64,000 bases of DNA from Haloarchaeobius litoreus. GTDB lineage: Archaea > Halobacteriota > Halobacteria > Halobacteriales > Natrialbaceae. Location of the stretch: contig NZ_JANHJR010000003.1 of NCBI RefSeq assembly GCF_024495425.1, positions 434,001-498,000 of the forward strand. Reading direction: 5' to 3'. Positions 33,396-42,003 of the stretch are shown here, in pieces. The notes under the pieces are model-generated. The model saw only the letters and a list, made by a program, of their open reading frames with translations. It was not told where the DNA came from and did no database searches. The position numbers and the translations under genes are program-made. Positions within the stretch are counted from its first letter, which is position 1. Every line of letters starts with the position of its first letter.

Positions 33396-35378
33396 ATGGA
33401 TTGGCGGGAGGCAGAACAACAGTTCTCTGACGACGTGACAGGCATGAACACCCTGGCACGAATGTTCCACGACAGCGCGGACCGACACCCGGACCGACCG
33501 GCACAGAAGTACAAAGGAGGTGTGTACGACCGGAGCCTCGCCTCGGTCGGGGCCGTGGACGAGGCACCGAGCGACGACTACGCGACGCTCAGCTACGGCG
33601 AGATGCAGGAGATCATCCAGCACCTCGCGGCGGGGTTCCGTGCGCTCGGCGTCGGCGCGGGCGACCGGGTGGGGCTGTTCGCCGACACGCGGATGGAGTG
33701 GGCCCAGTGCGACTTCGGCCTGCTCTCCGCGGGCGCGGTCGTGACGACGGTGTATGAGTCGTCCTCGCCGGCACAGGTGCGCTACCTGCTCGACGACCCC
33801 GGCGCGACGGGTGTCGTCGTCGAGAACCAGGAGCTGCTCGACCGCGTGCTCGAGGTCTCGGACTCCCTGTCCATCCGTTTCATCGTCTGCATGGACGACC
33901 TCCCCGCCGACTACGACGACGAGGAGGGCGTCTACACGCTCGGCGAGGTGTACGAGGAGGGTCGCAAGCGGTTCGACCGTGACACCTTCGAGACGTGGCT
34001 CGACGAGACCGACGTCGAGGACCTCGCGAGCCTCGTCTACACGTCCGGAACGACCGGCCAGCCGAAGGGGGTGCGCCTGACCCACCGCAACTTCCGGTCG
34101 AACGTCAACCAGATGTACCGCCGGTACGGCCCGCGCCCGGAGAAATCCAGTTCGTTCCCGACCATCGACGAGCACACCCGGACGGTGTCGTACCTGCCGC
34201 TGGCGCACGTCTTCGAGCGCGCCGCCGGGCACTTCCTCATCTTCGCGGCCGGCGGCTGCGTCGGCTACGCCGAGAGCGTCGACACGCTGAAGGAGGACTT
34301 CCAGGTCGTCGAGCCGAACACCGCGACCAGCGTCCCGCGGGTGTACGAGAAGATCTACGACGCCATCCGCGAGCAGGCCTCGGAGAGCGGCTTCAAGGAG
34401 CGGGTCTTCAACTGGGCGACCGGCGTCAGCCGCGAGTACTACCGCTCCGACCGGCCCGGGGCGCTGCTGAAGGCTCGCTACTGGCTCGCGGACAAACTCG
34501 TCTTCAGCGACGTGCGCGAGGCGCTCGGCGGCAACGTCGACTACCTCATCAGCGGCGGTGGCACGCTCTCGGACGAGCTCTGTACCCTCTACCACGGGAT
34601 GGGGCTGCCCATCTACGAGGGCTACGGGCTCACCGAGGCGTCGCCCGTCGTGACGAGCAACCCGCCGGAGGAGGTCAAGATCGGCACCATCGGCCCCGCG
34701 TACCACGACATCGACGTGCGCATCGACACCTCCGTCGTCCCCGAGGGGGAGGCGACGGACACGATGGGCAAGCTCGGCGAGCTGCTCATCCGCGGGCCGA
34801 ACGTGACCGACGGCTACTGGAACAAGCCCGAGGAGACCGAGGCCGCGTTCACCGAGGACGGCTTCTTCAAGACCGGCGACATCGTCCACAAGCGCCCGGA
34901 CGACTACCTCGTGTTCCGCGAGCGCTCGAAGCAGATACTCGTCCTCTCGACCGGGAAGAACGTCGCGCCGGCACCCATCGAGGACGCGTTCGTCTCCAGC
35001 CGGGTCGTCGAGCAGTGCATGGTGATGGGCGACGGGGAGAAGTTCGTCTCCGCGCTCATCGTGCCGAACTTCGAGGGGCTGCGCGAGCGGGCGGCGGCGG
35101 AGGGGGTCGACCTGCCCGACGACGACCACGCAGTCTGTGACGCCGACTGGGCGCACGAGGTCGTCGAGCAGGAGGTCGCCGCGGTCAACGAACGCTTCGA
35201 GAAGCACGAACAGATCAAGGAGTTCCGGCTGGCCGAGGAGGAGTTCACCGAGGAGAACGACATGATGACGCCGACGATGAAGAAGAAGCGCCGGAACATC
35301 AAGGACCGCTACGACCGCCTCGTCGAGGAGATCTACGGCGAGGACGAGCGAGCCGAGCCGGCAGAGGCCGACGACTGA
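33396..35378 (+). CDS. Long-chain acyl-CoA synthetase, AMP-forming (copy 2)
   Basis: A 660-residue paralogue of the preceding gene, with YTSGTTGQPKG at residues 215-225 and the same lysine region. The two proteins align throughout and differ mainly in the N terminus, around residues 50-60 and in a short insertion near the C terminus. They may activate different chain lengths or respond to different conditions. A separate TATA box indicates separate transcription. Confidence 0.93.
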   Translation: MDWREAEQQFSDDVTGMNTLARMFHDSADRHPDRPAQKYKGGVYDRSLASVGAVDEAPSDDYATLSYGEMQEIIQHLAAGFRALGVGAGDRVGLFADTRMEWAQCDFGLLSAGAVVTTVYESSSPAQVRYLLDDPGATGVVVENQELLDRVLEVSDSLSIRFIVCMDDLPADYDDEEGVYTLGEVYEEGRKRFDRDTFETWLDETDVEDLASLVYTSGTTGQPKGVRLTHRNFRSNVNQMYRRYGPRPEKSSSFPTIDEHTRTVSYLPLAHVFERAAGHFLIFAAGGCVGYAESVDTLKEDFQVVEPNTATSVPRVYEKIYDAIREQASESGFKERVFNWATGVSREYYRSDRPGALLKARYWLADKLVFSDVREALGGNVDYLISGGGTLSDELCTLYHGMGLPIYEGYGLTEASPVVTSNPPEEVKIGTIGPAYHDIDVRIDTSVVPEGEATDTMGKLGELLIRGPNVTDGYWNKPEETEAAFTEDGFFKTGDIVHKRPDDYLVFRERSKQILVLSTGKNVAPAPIEDAFVSSRVVEQCMVMGDGEKFVSALIVPNFEGLRERAAAEGVDLPDDDHAVCDADWAHEVVEQEVAAVNERFEKHEQIKEFRLAEEEFTEENDMMTPTMKKKRRNIKDRYDRLVEEIYGEDERAEPAEADD

Positions 35379-35790
35379 GTGGCCGGCTCGCGGACGACCG
35401 TTTTCCACCATCGTCGCCGACGGTTCTCTCACGCCGCCGTCGAGACGCAGCCTCCTCGCCCGTGTCCGGCGGTCCGCTGCTCGCCGGCTGTGCGACCCGC
35501 TGTCCACGGGACCGTTCGGGAGGAACTGTTCGAACTCGAACCCGGCGACCGGGTCGAACACGACGATGTCGTCTCGAACCGGAACTGCCGGGTCCGATGT
35601 GTCTCCGACGACGAGTTCGACTGTCGCTACGCCGGGAGCGGGTGCTCCGCCGGCGAGCCGTCCGTCGAACTCGCGGACGCCACGGCTCGCGTGCACGCAG
35701 CGGGACTGTCGAGGCTGTTTCCGTCCGGCGACCGGTCGGCCGGCCCGACCGGAGCCGTCGCCCCGGAACCGGCTGGCCGCAAACGGGTCG
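35379..35790. other. Gene-poor stretch, open on both strands
   Basis: This stretch precedes the antiporter promoter. One plus frame gives a cysteine-rich acidic peptide (ELEPGDRVEHDD, then RCVSDDEFDC). The codon-aligned minus frame gives a pilin-like or beta-rich fragment (VVFDPVAGFEFEQFLPNGP) with no good start codon. Both have moderately high G+C at third positions, lower than real neighbours. Most likely it is a decayed gene; I cannot decide which strand was coding. Confidence 0.3.
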
Positions 35791-35798
35791 TTTATACG
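35791..35798 (+). promoter_or_regulatory. TATA box of the antiporter gene
   Basis: TTTATACG lies about 29-36 bases before the GTG at 35827 (38-45 before a second GTG at 35836), supporting initiation near here. Confidence 0.5.
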
Positions 35799-35826
35799 CG
35801 ATGGCTCCAACAACCCGGGTACATGG

Positions 35827-37752
35827 GTGTCAGCCGTGATTGACGTGTTCGGAGGGGTCGTGCTCGCTGGCGAGAGCGCCGGCCATCTCGCGCTCATCGT
35901 CGCGCTCATCGTCGCGCTCGGTGTCGCCTCGCAGATACTCGGCGACCGGTTCCGCACGCCGAGCGTGCTCTTTCTCATCATCGCCGGCATCCTCGTCGGA
36001 CCCGAGGGCATCGGCAACTGGTTCCCGTTCATCGACCCCATCGTCACCGAGGAGACGTTCGGCGGCGCTCTGTCGACCATCGTCGGCCTCTCGGTCGCCA
36101 TCATCGTCTTCGAGGGGGCGTTTCACCTGAAGATATCCAAGCTCAGGGAGGCCCCCTCGGCGAACGTCAAGCTCGTCACGCTCGGGGCGACGATCTCGTT
36201 CCTCGGGACCACCGTCGCCGTCCGGTACCTGCTCGACACCGAGTGGGCCATCGCCGGGCTCGTCGGTGCGCTCCTGATCGCGACCGGGCCGACGGTCATC
36301 ACACCGATCCTCGAGGTGGTCGCGGTGCGCGACCGTGTCGAGGCGGCACTGGAGACCGAAGGCATCGTCAACGACGTGACAGCGGCCATCCTCGCGGTCG
36401 TCATCTTCGAGGTGCTCGCGGTGGAGGAATCGAGCATCGAGATCTACATCCAGCGGTTCGCCGAGCGCCTCGGCACCGGGCTGCTCATCGGGCTCGTGGT
36501 CGCCGGCATCATCTGGTACGTGCTCCGGCACGTCGACCTCTCGCCGGACAACGCCCCGCAGAACGCCCGGTTGCTGACGCTGGCGGGCGCGGTCGTCGCG
36601 TTCGCGACGGCGAACGAGATCTTCTCCGAGGCCGGTGTCGCCGCCGTCGCGACGGCGGGCATCGTCCTCGGGAACGCCGACCTGCCCTACGAGGAGCAGA
36701 TAGAGGAGTTCAAGGGCGACGTGACGCTCATCGTCCTCTCGTTCGTCTTCATCGCGCTGGCGGCGCTGCTGGAGTTCCAGAAGCTGTTCGGGCTCGGCTG
36801 GCAGGGCATCGCCGTGGTGCTCATCGTCGCGCTGGTGCTCCGGCCGCTGCTGGTGTTCGCCAGCACGACCGCCGGGCAGTTCACGACCTCCGAGCGCTGG
36901 TTCATCAGCTTCGTCGGCCCGCGCGGCATCATCCCGGCGTCGGTCGCGACGCTGTTCGCGCTCGAACTCCAGACCACGAACCCGGGCGGCGCGGACACCC
37001 TCGTCGGGGCGGTGTTCCTCGTCATCCTCATCACCGTCGTCTTCGAGGCCGGACTCGCCAGACAGATCGCGGAAGCACTCGACGTCATACCAATGCGTGT
37101 ACTCATCATCGGAGGTGGGCAGGTGGGCCGTTCGCTCGCCGACCGCCTCGACGACCGAGGAGAGAACGTCGTCATCATCGAGAAGGACCCGGAGATAGTG
37201 GAGGTCGCCCGCGAGGCGGGCTTCACCGTCCACAAGGGCGACGGCACCGACACGGACGTGTTGCGTGCCGCCGGTGCCGACAACGCGAAGATCGTGGTCG
37301 CCGCCACCGGTGACGACGACGCGAACCTCCTCGTGGTACAGCTCGCGAACAGCAAGTTCTCCGTCGAGACGGTCATCGCACGGGCGAACAACTCGGACAA
37401 CGTCGAGGCGTTCGAGGACCTCGGCGTCCGGACCATCTCCTCTGCGATGGCGACCGCGTGGGCCATCGACAACGAGATCGAGCGGCCCGCGCTCTCGGAC
37501 TGGATCACCCACTTCGGCGAGGAGGGGGACATCCAGGAGATAACGGTCACCTCGGACGAGCTCATCGGCCGCACGCTCTCGGAGGTCGGGCCGGAGCTGC
37601 CGCCGGGCTGTCTCATCGCGCTCGTCTCCCGGGACGGCGAGGTGCAGGTCCCCGGGGCGGACTACACGGTCCAGGAGGGCGACAACCTCACCCTGCTCGG
37701 CGAACGTGACAGCGTCCGCGAGGCGATGGCGTTCTGTCACCCCGAGGACTGA
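35827..37752 (+). CDS. Cation/proton antiporter with C-terminal RCK domain
   Basis: A 641-residue membrane protein. Residues about 1-415 hold 12-13 membrane helices of the sodium/proton exchanger family, including the paired-helix motif ATGPTVITPIL. From residue 423 (MRVLIIGGGQVGRSLADRL) a TrkA-N domain with an NAD-type glycine motif follows, then TrkA-C (from about 555). RCK domains gate transport in response to nucleotides. Likely role: ion and pH homeostasis, essential in halophiles. GTG 35827 or 35836 is favoured by the TATA box; the frame is open far upstream. An internal ATG starts the RCK part exactly and could give a separate soluble protein. Confidence 0.88.
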   Translation: MSAVIDVFGGVVLAGESAGHLALIVALIVALGVASQILGDRFRTPSVLFLIIAGILVGPEGIGNWFPFIDPIVTEETFGGALSTIVGLSVAIIVFEGAFHLKISKLREAPSANVKLVTLGATISFLGTTVAVRYLLDTEWAIAGLVGALLIATGPTVITPILEVVAVRDRVEAALETEGIVNDVTAAILAVVIFEVLAVEESSIEIYIQRFAERLGTGLLIGLVVAGIIWYVLRHVDLSPDNAPQNARLLTLAGAVVAFATANEIFSEAGVAAVATAGIVLGNADLPYEEQIEEFKGDVTLIVLSFVFIALAALLEFQKLFGLGWQGIAVVLIVALVLRPLLVFASTTAGQFTTSERWFISFVGPRGIIPASVATLFALELQTTNPGGADTLVGAVFLVILITVVFEAGLARQIAEALDVIPMRVLIIGGGQVGRSLADRLDDRGENVVIIEKDPEIVEVAREAGFTVHKGDGTDTDVLRAAGADNAKIVVAATGDDDANLLVVQLANSKFSVETVIARANNSDNVEAFEDLGVRTISSAMATAWAIDNEIERPALSDWITHFGEEGDIQEITVTSDELIGRTLSEVGPELPPGCLIALVSRDGEVQVPGADYTVQEGDNLTLLGERDSVREAMAFCHPED

Positions 37753-37816
37753 GCAGCCGCTGTCCCACCCCGGAACCGAGCCCCCCTTTAAGAACGTCCG
37801 CTCCGAAGTCGTTCGC

Positions 37817-38620
37817 ATGGCAGCGACGGCACTCTACACGCTGAACACAGCACACTGGACGTTCGACTTCTCCGCAGCGGTCCAGATGCAAAAGCCCGGG
37901 GAGCCGTACCGCGGCACCTGCCCCGCCTACCTCGTCGAACACCCCGAGGGGACGGTGCTGGTGGACACGGGCGTCAGCCCCGAGCTGGTCGCCGACCCGG
38001 CGTCGTACGGCCCCGCCGGCGCGGCCCACATGGCTCCCCTGCTGGAGACGCTCGAGCAGACCGAGGACCAGCACCTCGTGAACCTGCTCGACGGCATCGG
38101 CTACGCACCCGAGGACATCGACAAGGTGGTGTTGAGCCACCTGCACACCGACCACGCGGGGAACATCGACCTGTTCCCCGACGCCGAGTTCGTCGTCCAG
38201 AAGGAGGAGCTGCGCTACGCGTTCTACCCGGACGGCGTCCAGCGCCTGTTCTACGTCACCGGCGACGTCCACCACCTGCGCCGGATGGACTACGACGTGA
38301 CCGCCGTCCGCGGCGAGTACGACGTGTTCGGCGACGGGAGCGTCGTCGCGTTCCCGACGCCGGGACACTCGCCCGGCCACCAGTCGGTACAGGTGGAACT
38401 GTCCGACGCGGGCACCGTCATCCTCGCCATCGACGCGGCGAACCACCGCGAGGGCTACGAGGGCGAGCTGGCGGCGTCGTTCGCGCACTCGCTGGAGGAC
38501 TCCGTCGAGTCCATCCAGGCCATCAAGCGCCGGGCCGAGCTGGCCGACGCCGATGTCTACGTCCACCACGACCCCGACGACATCGGCCGGCTTCCGGAGC
38601 CGCCGGAGGCACTCGAATAG
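37817..38620 (+). CDS. Metallo-beta-lactamase-fold hydrolase, lactonase-like
   Basis: A 267-residue protein with HLHTDHAGN and GHSPGHQSV zinc motifs and a Tyr-containing segment near the end, an arrangement seen in AHL lactonases such as AiiA and in related gamma-lactonases. Direct evidence for a lactonase is lacking. If confirmed, it would indicate signal degradation or use of lactones in haloarchaea. It is 64 bases after the antiporter stop on the same strand and may share a transcript. Confidence 0.75.
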   Translation: MAATALYTLNTAHWTFDFSAAVQMQKPGEPYRGTCPAYLVEHPEGTVLVDTGVSPELVADPASYGPAGAAHMAPLLETLEQTEDQHLVNLLDGIGYAPEDIDKVVLSHLHTDHAGNIDLFPDAEFVVQKEELRYAFYPDGVQRLFYVTGDVHHLRRMDYDVTAVRGEYDVFGDGSVVAFPTPGHSPGHQSVQVELSDAGTVILAIDAANHREGYEGELAASFAHSLEDSVESIQAIKRRAELADADVYVHHDPDDIGRLPEPPEALE

Positions 38621-38647
38621 ACCGACGCCGGTTTCGGGAGCGTCGCT

Positions 38648-39922
38648 TCACACCGACCGGAACGCCCGGAGCGTCCCGCCGTCGGTCGTGAAGAGCAGGT
38701 CGTCGGCGACGGCGAACTCGGTGCCGATGCCCTCACGCGAGCGGCTCCACAGACGAGTCCCGTCCTGTGGGTCGAAGCAGTACAGCCGGTCCGCAGTGAG
38801 CGCGAGCACCGTCTCTTCGGTTACGACGGGCCGGGCGACGAGTTCGCCGACGGAGTCGGCCGACCAGTTGCGCCCGGCACCGCCGGACATGCCGTGGAAC
38901 GAGCTCTCGGACCGGTTGTGGGCGAAGATTCGCTCGCCGTCGCCAGCGATCAGTTCGCCGCCCAGCACGGCACTCCCGCCCGCGAACTCGGTGTGCCAGC
39001 GTCTTTCGTACGTGTCCGACTTCGCTGAGAACGCCCACAGGTCGCCGTAGAAGGCGTCCGAGGCGTAGACGGTGCCGTCGAGGTAACACTTCTCGCCGGG
39101 GAAGTGGTGGCCACGTCCGGTCCCACGAAGCTCGGTCTCGCCGACGGACGAGCCGTCTGCCGGGTCGAACTGCCACGGCACGCCGGCGTGCGTTCCCGTC
39201 GAGACGTAGACGAGCCCGTCGCTCGCGAACAGCGGCGGCGACCAGGGGGGTGGGGCGGTCCCCTCGCCCAGGTTGGCTCGCCACTGCTCGCCCCCGTCGG
39301 AGAGCGCGAGCTTCACGAGTTCGGGACCAGCGCCGCCCGTGACGTGATAGACGCCGTGGGACGCTGTCAGGAACGCGTCACGGGAGCCAGTCTCGACGCG
39401 CCAGTTCTCGGTCCGGCCGTCCCTGGTGAGCGAGACGACGCGCGTTCCGGTGGGAACGACGAGAGCCCCGTCGACGACCCAGGGCGTTCCGGCGTCGGAG
39501 CCGACGGACCGCTGCCAGCCTTCGGTGCCGTCGCGGGCGTCGAACGCACGGACGGTGCCGTCGTCGCCACCCACGTAGAGCGTGCCGTCGGCGAGGGTCG
39601 GGCCCGAGAGCTCGGTGCCGACATCGGTCGCCCAGAGTTCGGCGAGTTCGCTCGCCGGACCGGCGGCGTCGAGGCTGGCGTTGCTCAGTCCGTGGTCGGC
39701 GGCGGGCATCGGCCAGTCGGCGTCGACGCTCGACGGCTGCCCGGGTTCCGGACGACTCGTCCCGGTGCTGTCGGTGGTCGTCACGGTTCGGCCGGTGGTC
39801 GTCACGGTTCGGCCGGTGGTCGTCGCGGCAGGGTCGGTCTCGTCGGCGGGCGTGTCGCCGGTACAGCCCGCGAGTGCGGCCGTACCGAGACTCGCGAGGA
39901 GGGCGCGGCGGGACCGTCTCAT
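38648..39922 (-). CDS. Beta-propeller lipoprotein with PQQ-like repeats
   Basis: A 424-residue exported lipoprotein. The N terminus MRRSRRALLASLGTAALAGC has twin arginines and a lipobox with Cys20, then a threonine-rich linker and repeated blades (LYVGGDDGTVRAFDARDG, then LFASDGLVYVSTG) typical of PQQ-like or BamB-type propellers. Blades of this kind act as binding or assembly platforms; an enzyme is not implied. A 21-bp DNA repeat in the linker encodes TTTGRTV-type units (39773-39814). Confidence 0.85.
   Translation of the reverse strand: MRRSRRALLASLGTAALAGCTGDTPADETDPAATTTGRTVTTTGRTVTTTDSTGTSRPEPGQPSSVDADWPMPAADHGLSNASLDAAGPASELAELWATDVGTELSGPTLADGTLYVGGDDGTVRAFDARDGTEGWQRSVGSDAGTPWVVDGALVVPTGTRVVSLTRDGRTENWRVETGSRDAFLTASHGVYHVTGGAGPELVKLALSDGGEQWRANLGEGTAPPPWSPPLFASDGLVYVSTGTHAGVPWQFDPADGSSVGETELRGTGRGHHFPGEKCYLDGTVYASDAFYGDLWAFSAKSDTYERRWHTEFAGGSAVLGGELIAGDGERIFAHNRSESSFHGMSGGAGRNWSADSVGELVARPVVTEETVLALTADRLYCFDPQDGTRLWSRSREGIGTEFAVADDLLFTTDGGTLRAFRSV
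39773..39814. repeat. Two tandem 21-bp units in the propeller lipoprotein linker
   Basis: Units 39773-39793 and 39794-39814 are identical, with a further partial copy to about 39829. They encode GRTVTTT repeats in the threonine-rich linker, the sort of region likely to be O-glycosylated. Confidence 0.9.
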
Positions 39923-40142
39923 GGGTGACCGGTCGACACCCTCCTGTAAGTGCTTTCTGCGAGGACTGACCTGTCACGTCGGCGTGTCGACCTCGTCGCG
40001 GCACCGGGTGAGGGTGGTGGGCAGGCGTTCGTCTCCACGAACAGGTAGGTTCGCCAACAACGTTATTTCACAGACCCCCGAAGCGTCTGACGCATGTCCG
40101 ACGCGACGGGGGAGTGACTCGTCGGCGGCTGCGTGATACCCG

Positions 40143-40673
40143 ATGCACTCGGCAGTCATCTCGACGTTGCCCGACGAGCACCACCAGCGGGTACTGGACC
40201 TCTGGGACGACCTGGCGGACGAGTTCGGCATCGACCCGGCCTCCGAGCTCCCGCCGCCGCACGTCTCCTACCACGTCGCGGAGACCTACGACGCCTCGAC
40301 CGTCGAGTCGCGGCTCCACTCGGTGCGTCCGGAGGTCGACCCCTTCACCGTCCGTACCGGCGGCCTGGGCGTGTTCACCGCCGCACCCGTCGTCTACCTG
40401 CCCGTCGCCCGCTCGCCCGAACTGGCCGAGCTGCACGACAGCCTCTGGTCGCGGCTCACCGACTTCGCGGACCACGCGGACGACTACTACCACCCGGACC
40501 GGTGGTTCCCGCACGTCACGCTCGCATACTACAGTCTCGACGCGGAGCTGGCGGGGGAGGTCGTGACGTTCCTCTCGGACCGCGAGTTCGACTGGGAGAT
40601 GGAGATCCGGGACCTCGCGCACCTGGAGTCCAACGGCACCGAGACGCGCATCTGCTCGCGCGTCGAGCTGTGA
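40143..40673 (+). CDS. 2H phosphoesterase (2'-5' RNA ligase-like)
   Basis: A 176-residue protein with two H-x-S/T-type motifs, HVSY near residue 40 and HVTLAYY near residue 123, the hallmark of the LigT/2H superfamily. Members hydrolyse or form 2'-5' or cyclic phosphodiester bonds in RNA. The specific substrate is unknown. The start is fixed by an in-frame stop three codons upstream. A TATA-like GTTATTTC lies about 75 bases upstream, so the leader is unusually long for this genome. Confidence 0.8.
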   Translation: MHSAVISTLPDEHHQRVLDLWDDLADEFGIDPASELPPPHVSYHVAETYDASTVESRLHSVRPEVDPFTVRTGGLGVFTAAPVVYLPVARSPELAELHDSLWSRLTDFADHADDYYHPDRWFPHVTLAYYSLDAELAGEVVTFLSDREFDWEMEIRDLAHLESNGTETRICSRVEL

Positions 40674-40707
40674 CGGGAGAAAGCACTCGTCGCTCAGCCG
40701 ATGCTAG

Positions 40708-40938
40708 TCAACGTACCCGCGAACCACCGGCACGCCAACCGGAGAGCCCGTGTGCGGCCATGATCCCGCCGAGCGCGAATAGCGCGAGCGTGACGACCGC
40801 GCCGAGCGTTCCGCTACTTGTGACGAGCAATGTGTTCGGCGCTGCCTTCGTCAGCATCGTGTTCATGGCGGAGTACGCCGTCACTGCCATCAGGGCGAGA
40901 CCGATGAATATGTTGATCGCATCGTAGACAGTGGTCAT
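40708..40938 (-). CDS. Small two-helix membrane protein
   Basis: A 76-residue protein with two hydrophobic helices (residues about 5-23 and 42-63) and a basic C terminus. No family recognised. ATG 40938 is 26-33 bases after a good TATA box GTTATACG on the minus strand. Third positions are slightly less G+C-biased than in neighbouring genes. Nearby genes are an exported protein and a frameshifted regulator, all on the minus strand. Confidence 0.6.
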   Translation of the reverse strand: MTTVYDAINIFIGLALMAVTAYSAMNTMLTKAAPNTLLVTSSGTLGAVVTLALFALGGIMAAHGLSGWRAGGSRVR

Positions 40939-40963
40939 GGCCAATAGTACACCCGGTTGGTAC

Positions 40964-40971
40964 GTATAACT
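40964..40971 (-). promoter_or_regulatory. TATA box of the small two-helix protein
   Basis: Minus strand GTTATACG, 26-33 bases upstream of the ATG at 40938, fitting a leaderless transcript. Confidence 0.55.
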
Positions 40972-41009
40972 TCGTCCTCGGATTCGTCGGTTTCGCGGAA
41001 CTCCCGACC

Positions 41010-41909
41010 TCAGAGGTTCTGGTCTCTGTTGTCCTGGTTCGGGAGTTCCCACTTGTCGCTGCTCCACGGGACACCGACCGAGATGCCTGTGCCGGGTATC
41101 GTGATGCTTGTGTTCGCGAGGATGTCCCAGTTTGCGACATCGAAGATGCTCCACGTGTGCGTGTAGAGCCCGGCGACGATACCGGTGGTGCCCGTGTTCT
41201 GCTTCGTCACCCGTATCTGGACGGCACCGATACCGACGGGGAACCAGTCCGGAGTTCCGTTCCCGTCACGGTCCTCGCTGTAGGCGTCGTGAAACTCCGC
41301 GACGAGTCCGTTGGCCGGTGCGTCGGGCTCGGGACTCCCGGGCTCTGAGAGCAGGTCGGTCTTCCCGTCGACGGAGTTGGTGCCGGAGTAGTTCTGGAGC
41401 TTGCCGCTGAGGATGGCACTGTCGTCGACGTAGCCGAAGATGTCCTGTTCGAACGCCAGTACGGGTACGTCTACGGGGGTGGGTCCGTCGGGATCGCCGT
41501 ACCAGTCGGGCCGTTCGAGGCCCCAACTCAGGCCGATAGCGTACTCGTCGGATGATTCGTCCCAGACGCTCGTGTAGAACGTGACGTCGGTACCGTCCTT
41601 CTGGTACCAGTCGTTCGTGGAGACACTGTCGTCGTAGTAGTCGGGCTCCTGGTGTACCGAGAGCGAGTCGGTAACCTTCTCGTGGGCGACATTGTGTGCT
41701 TCCAGCAGCGCGAACGCTTCGTCCATCCGGGCGTTCGCGACGTGGTCGTTAAATTCGTCCGCGATACCGGCCTCTCTGACGGAAACCGCCTCGCTTGATG
41801 CGAGACTCGTCCCGGTCAAGAGGAGCGAGCCGGCAGTGCCGGCTCCGACCGTCCGCAGTATTGAACGCCTACTCGTCTCGGGTCCAGATGTGGGTTCGTC
41901 GTGACCCAT
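41010..41909 (-). CDS. Tat-exported protein of unknown function
   Basis: A 299-residue protein with a twin-arginine signal (SRRSILRTVGAGTAGSLL) and no lipobox, so probably secreted freely. The mature part is rich in Asp, Thr, Tyr and Trp with no recognised motif. Its size and composition fit a halophilic secreted protein. ATG 41909 is chosen over 41924 because the TATA box at 41934-41942 is about 29 bases before 41909, but only 14 before 41924. The gene sits in a lower-G+C block with a frameshifted regulator, suggesting an accessory unit. Confidence 0.65.
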   Translation of the reverse strand: MGHDEPTSGPETSRRSILRTVGAGTAGSLLLTGTSLASSEAVSVREAGIADEFNDHVANARMDEAFALLEAHNVAHEKVTDSLSVHQEPDYYDDSVSTNDWYQKDGTDVTFYTSVWDESSDEYAIGLSWGLERPDWYGDPDGPTPVDVPVLAFEQDIFGYVDDSAILSGKLQNYSGTNSVDGKTDLLSEPGSPEPDAPANGLVAEFHDAYSEDRDGNGTPDWFPVGIGAVQIRVTKQNTGTTGIVAGLYTHTWSIFDVANWDILANTSITIPGTGISVGVPWSSDKWELPNQDNRDQNL

Positions 41910-41933
41910 ATCCGAAACCACCATTGGAAATGT

Positions 41934-41942
41934 GTTATAGCT
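41934..41942 (-). promoter_or_regulatory. TATA box deciding the exported protein start
   Basis: Minus strand AGCTATAAC. Its distance to the ATG at 41909 is about 25-33 bases, whereas an upstream ATG at 41924 is too close. Confidence 0.55.
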
Positions 41943-42003
41943 ATTTGGCGTCGGTGTCGTCGGAAGCTGTCGAAACTCGCAGGTAGTGCCGGTTGTGATG
42001 GTG

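Noticed and set aside
33096-36104. 1002-codon minus-strand frame across acyl-CoA synthetase 2
   Set aside because: Almost entirely antisense to a clear AMP-forming enzyme; only the fragment over the gene-poor stretch deserved a note.
39974-40231. 85-codon minus-strand frame before the 2H phosphoesterase
   Set aside because: It overlaps the phosphoesterase start, is Arg/Ser/Thr-rich and has no recognisable domain.
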